Assembly: GCA_030041035.1 (NCBI GenBank)
Contig: JASHOO010000282.1
Coordinates: 1 to 41,760 of the forward strand
Direction: 5' to 3'
Origin: Bryobacteraceae bacterium
Lineage (GTDB): Bacteria > Acidobacteriota > Terriglobia > Bryobacterales > Bryobacteraceae
DNA length: 41,760 bases
Part shown: positions 38,903-41,760 of the stretch, in pieces
Position numbering within the stretch: the stretch's first letter is position 1
Layout of the letters: the number at the start of each line of letters is the position of its first letter
The notes under the pieces: model-generated
What the model was told of the DNA's origin: nothing
Database searches by the model: none
What the model saw: only the letters and a program-made list of their open reading frames with translations
Program-made: the position numbers and the translations under genes

Positions 38903-39208
38903 ATGTCTACCCTTGCCCAACAGCGTTGTTTGCATCATCCTCACCGCGAAGCGGTTTGCCGCTGCCCCAACTGTGCCAATTATTTTTGCCGCGAATGCGT
39001 TACCGAACATGACGACCGCCTTGTCTGCGCGGCTTGCCTCCGCCGTCTTTCCTCGCCGGCCCCGCGCCAGCGCGCCCTTGGCCACGCCGCGGGCCTCATA
39101 AGCGCGTTCGTCGGCCTCGTACTCGCCTGGCTCTTCTTCTACTACGCCGGACGCGCCTTGATCCTGATCCCAGCCGACGTTCACGAAGGCACCGAATGGC
39201 GGCCCTGA
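38903..39208 (+). CDS. Small B-box-type zinc-finger membrane protein
   Basis: The protein has 101 residues. A B-box-like zinc finger lies at about 8-48 ('RCLHHPHREAVCRCPNCANY', 'FCRECVTEH', 'LVCAACL'), with Cys/His spacing similar to the second finger of the protein at 37358. One membrane helix lies at about 60-85 ('LISAFVGLVLAWLFFYYAG'). ATG at 38903 is chosen because the finger begins shortly after; an open frame extends upstream over the previous gene but looks non-coding. It overlaps the following DUF4129 gene by 13 bases. The finger probably mediates protein contact; the function is unknown. Confidence 0.75.
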   Translation: MSTLAQQRCLHHPHREAVCRCPNCANYFCRECVTEHDDRLVCAACLRRLSSPAPRQRALGHAAGLISAFVGLVLAWLFFYYAGRALILIPADVHEGTEWRP

Positions 39209-40776
39209 AAGAGCGCAGCGCCGTCGAGCTGCTCGAAGAAGCTTTTCACCTGCTGCGCCAGGCGCCGCACGCCCTGCTGCTCTACTACTACATCGGCGCC
39301 CTTCCCTTTCTTTTGGCCGCGCTCTTCTTCTGGGCCGACATGGCGCACAGCGGTTTCGCTCGCGCCAACTGCGCTGCCGAATCGCTGGGCGTCGCAGTCC
39401 TTTATGTCTGGATGGCCTTCTGGCACGCGCGATTCGCCCACGGCCTCCACACCCAGGTCGATCCTTCCACCGCCGCCAATCCCCCACACCTCTGGCGTAT
39501 CGCTTACCTGCAATCTTTGGTGCAATCCAGCAAGCTCTTCATCCTGCCGATTGCGCTGTTCTGCCTGCTCCCCTTCGCCTCCGTTTTCGCTTTCTACCAG
39601 AATGCCGCCGTGCTCGTGACTGAAGCCCCTGACTTTCGCTCCCTCATCGCGCACTCCGCGCGCCAGGCCGGCTACCGTGCGCGGCAAAACTGGACAATCG
39701 TTTCCATCCTGCTCCTGTTTTCCCTGTTCGCATTTTTCAATCTCGGGATCACCCTCTTCATCGCCCCGCATCTGGTCAAAATGCTCCTCGGGATCGAAAG
39801 CGCCTTCACCCGCAGCGGCGTCCATTTGCTGAATTCAACCCTGATCGCCGCCGCCGCTGGCCTCGCCTGGGCCGCCATCGATCCGCTCATCAAGGCCGTC
39901 TATGTGCTCAGATGTTTCTACGGTGAATCTGTGACCACCGGAGCCGACCTCAAAGCCGCCATTGCGAGCCTCCGCCGCGCCGCCGTCCTCGCCTGCCTGC
40001 TCGCGGCCGTTTGTCCCGCCATCCGCGCGCAAAACAACATCCCGCCCTCCGAGCTCGATCGCTCCATCAACCAAGTCATCCACCGCCCCGCCTACACCTG
40101 GCGCATGCCGCGCGACGTAGCGCCCGAAGCCGCTCCCGGATTCCTCGACGCGGCCGCCGATGCCACCAGGCGCGGCCTGCATCGCGTGACCGAATGGCTC
40201 CGGCCCATCATTGATTGGGTCCGCGATATGCTTCGCGAAAAACCGACGCCCCACGACTCCAGAATCGGTGAACTCGGTCCCAGCGCAAAACTCCGCTGGC
40301 TACTGTACTCGTTAATCGCCCTGCTTGCCATCGCCGCCGCCATCCTCGTCCTGCGCTTCCTGCGATCCAAGCGGCGCGCGAAGCCGGTTCCCGTAATCGC
40401 CCAAGCCACGCCCGACGAAGACCTCGCCGCCGATCGCCTCGATGCCGCCAGGATCCCCGAAGACCGCTGGCTCACACTCGCCGAGGACCTCGTGGCGCGC
40501 GGCGAGCTCCGTCTTGCCCTCCGCGCTCTGTATCTGGCCGGCCTTTCCTACCTCGCGCTCCGCGGCCTTCTCACTGTCCAGGCCGCCCGAACCAACCGCC
40601 AGTACGAAATCGAGCTCCGCCGTAGAACCCGCGACCGAATCGAGGTGGCGCAATCATTCTCCGAAAATGCCCGCATTTTCGAACGCATCTGGTACGGCGA
40701 TCATGAAGTGACCGCGCCCGTCATCGAGAACTTTCGCGAAAATCTCCAAAGGATGAAGGCCCGTGCGGAAAGCTAG
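39196..40776 (+). CDS. Large membrane protein with C-terminal DUF4129 domain
   Basis: The protein has 526 residues. ATG at 39196 (overlapping the previous gene by 13 bases) starts a sensible protein; longer upstream frames are Arg-rich shadows. The N-terminal half (about 20-290) is a hydrophobic membrane domain with about six helices ('LLYYYIGALPFLLAALFFW', 'TIVSILLLFSLFAFFNLGI'). 'ACLLAAVCPAIRA' follows like an internal signal or helix, then an extracytoplasmic stretch, one more helix near 382 ('LLYSLIALLAIAAAILVL') and a C-terminal DUF4129 domain ('LALRALYLAGLSYLALRG', 'ARIFERIWYGDHEV'). DUF4129 proteins usually sit beside DUF4350, MoxR and DUF58 genes. The N-terminal membrane half is more than DUF4129 proteins normally carry, so this may be a fusion. 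Confidence 0.8.
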   Translation: MAALKERSAVELLEEAFHLLRQAPHALLLYYYIGALPFLLAALFFWADMAHSGFARANCAAESLGVAVLYVWMAFWHARFAHGLHTQVDPSTAANPPHLWRIAYLQSLVQSSKLFILPIALFCLLPFASVFAFYQNAAVLVTEAPDFRSLIAHSARQAGYRARQNWTIVSILLLFSLFAFFNLGITLFIAPHLVKMLLGIESAFTRSGVHLLNSTLIAAAAGLAWAAIDPLIKAVYVLRCFYGESVTTGADLKAAIASLRRAAVLACLLAAVCPAIRAQNNIPPSELDRSINQVIHRPAYTWRMPRDVAPEAAPGFLDAAADATRRGLHRVTEWLRPIIDWVRDMLREKPTPHDSRIGELGPSAKLRWLLYSLIALLAIAAAILVLRFLRSKRRAKPVPVIAQATPDEDLAADRLDAARIPEDRWLTLAEDLVARGELRLALRALYLAGLSYLALRGLLTVQAARTNRQYEIELRRRTRDRIEVAQSFSENARIFERIWYGDHEVTAPVIENFRENLQRMKARAES

Positions 40777-41760
40777 CTGGCTCGTGCTCGCGCTCGCCCT
40801 GGCCTTCGCCTTCGGCCTGGTGGAATTGTTCCGCTGGCGCTTCGAGACGGGCGACATCTACCCTGATTATTCGTCCCTCCGCACCGATCCCATGGGAACC
40901 GAGGCGCTGTTCGAAAGCCTCCAGGCCATTCCCGGACTCTCCGTCACCCGCAACTATCAGCCCCTCGATCAGGTCCAGCCCATGGGCGCCACTATCTTCT
41001 ACCTGGGCGTGGGCCTACCATCACTCCTGCTCACCGATCCGGCCGATTTCAACAAGCTCACCTCCGCCGGCGCGCGCCTGGTCATTGGCCTGTTGCCGGT
41101 TTTGGATTGGCACGCTGGAACCAAGCCGGACCAATTCGAACTCAAGCCGTGGCGTGTCACACTCGCGCTCGCCCAGCCCAATCCGAAACGCCGTTCCAAT
41201 CTGCTCTACTTCAACCCCTCGAAAGATTGGACCATCGCACGCGCCGCCTCGGGCCACGCTATCTTGATCGAGCGCCCGTTCGGCAAAGGTTCCCTCGTGC
41301 TCGCCGCCGACAGCTATCCCATGAGCAACCAGGCCCTGATGTTCGATCGCGACGCCGGCTTGTTGAGCTGGCTCGCCGGCTCCAACCAACATCTGATTTT
41401 CGATGAATCGCATTTTGGCGTGACCGAGACCGGCAGCGTTGCCGCCCTCGGCCGCCGCTATCACCTGCAAGCCTGCCTGGCCGTGCTGCTGCTGATCGCC
41501 GTGCTCTTCATCTGGAAGAATTCCACGCCGCTCGTGCCGCTGCACGATTCGCCTGATCCCGCGCCGCCCACCGCTCAATCCTGGGGCATGCCGCACTACC
41601 TGTTGCGCCGCGCCGTGCCGCCCGCGGAATTGGTCGGTTCCTGTTTGCACGAATGGCGCAAATCCGTGCCGCTCGGGCCGAATTATCCCCACGAGAAGCT
41701 GCACCAAGTCGAACAAATCGCCGACACCGAGCGTGATCCGATTAAAGCCTATCAGGCCAT
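40763..41760 (+). CDS. DUF4350 domain-containing membrane protein (C-terminus off the window)
   Basis: The open frame from GTG at 40763 continues to the right edge without a stop (332 complete residues and part of the next codon). It starts with a membrane anchor ('KASWLVLALALAFAFGLVE') and continues into 'YPDYSSLRTDPMGTEALFES', the recognisable start of DUF4350, with 'TIFYLGVGLPSLLL', 'GKGSLVLAADSYPMSNQAL' and 'FDESHFG'. A second helix near residue 240 ('ACLAVLLLIAVLFIW') is followed by a cytoplasmic tail. It overlaps the DUF4129 gene by 14 bases, a pairing frequent in bacteria and commonly followed by MoxR and DUF58 genes. The function of the group is unknown; a MoxR/vWA-type envelope or maturation system is suspected. 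Confidence 0.8.
   Translation, partial: MRKASWLVLALALAFAFGLVELFRWRFETGDIYPDYSSLRTDPMGTEALFESLQAIPGLSVTRNYQPLDQVQPMGATIFYLGVGLPSLLLTDPADFNKLTSAGARLVIGLLPVLDWHAGTKPDQFELKPWRVTLALAQPNPKRRSNLLYFNPSKDWTIARAASGHAILIERPFGKGSLVLAADSYPMSNQALMFDRDAGLLSWLAGSNQHLIFDESHFGVTETGSVAALGRRYHLQACLAVLLLIAVLFIWKNSTPLVPLHDSPDPAPPTAQSWGMPHYLLRRAVPPAELVGSCLHEWRKSVPLGPNYPHEKLHQVEQIADTERDPIKAYQA

Noticed and set aside
1-41760. tRNA/rRNA genes, CRISPR arrays, insertion sequences, integrases or attachment sites
   Set aside because: I looked for cloverleaf-like arms, spaced direct repeats, transposase motifs and terminal repeats and saw none; small RNAs without sequence hallmarks could have been missed.

Overview
The window looks like part of a chromosome from an acidobacterium of the Bryobacterales / Candidatus Solibacter type. 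The clearest marker is the C-terminus of the secreted subtilase at 33150-36476. It carries the 'NAASF...GNGVAPGSYVTLFGTGL' module known as TIGR03437, which is typical of Solibacter-like genomes. Supporting signs are high GC, many Tat-signal Gfo/Idh/MocA oxidoreductases, a fused aroDE, and dense head-to-tail packing with ATGA/TGATG overlaps. No tRNA, rRNA, CRISPR array, insertion sequence, phage gene or integrase was seen. Base use is even along the window, so nothing points to a recent island.

Layout. (1) 1-3937: the end of a two-component ABC exporter of the NHLP/NHLM (nitrile-hydratase-leader RiPP) type; the rest of the locus is off the left edge. (2) 3966-5771: a convergent cyclic-nucleotide pair, a class II phosphodiesterase-like hydrolase and an FHA-class III cyclase. 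The 291-base gap upstream of the cyclase is rich in inverted repeats. (3) 6063-7569: a small exported protein, a PrxQ-like peroxiredoxin and cytidine deaminase. (4) 7605-12229: phenylalanine hydroxylase diverging from an operon of homogentisate dioxygenase, flavin reductase and an acyl-CoA synthetase-like ligase, around a perfect 22-bp palindrome. (5) 12352-16725: a single-ring Clp/Hsp100-like ATPase, a crotonase, a sugar isomerase-like TIM barrel and a Gfo/Idh/MocA oxidoreductase. (6) 16728-23594: recN diverging from a complete tolQ-tolR-tolA-tolB-pal-cpoB cell-envelope operon. (7) 23666-31383: deoC, fused aroDE, a 68-residue Tat peptide coupled to an amidase, a TgpA-like transglutaminase membrane protein, a GAF protein and a second Gfo/Idh/MocA oxidoreductase. 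(8) 31396-36476: a LolA-like exported protein, a CPBP protease and the secreted subtilase. (9) 36566-41760: tightly packed membrane genes (GYF_2-RDD, two Cys-rich zinc-finger membrane proteins, an unknown membrane protein, a DUF4129 protein and a DUF4350 protein) running off the right edge.

Functional links. Phe/Tyr degradation (phhA, hmgA) ends in fumarate plus acetoacetate, and the ligase in the hmgA operon could activate that acetoacetate. The Tol-Pal genes form one envelope-constriction machine. The last block resembles the DUF4129/DUF4350 group often found beside MoxR-DUF58 genes, with added zinc-finger membrane proteins that I cannot place; it is the best candidate here for an undescribed system. 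Several genes without a Shine-Dalgarno (recN, the crotonase, the transglutaminase protein, the CPBP protease) have a -10-like hexamer 6-7 bases before ATG, which suggests leaderless transcripts.
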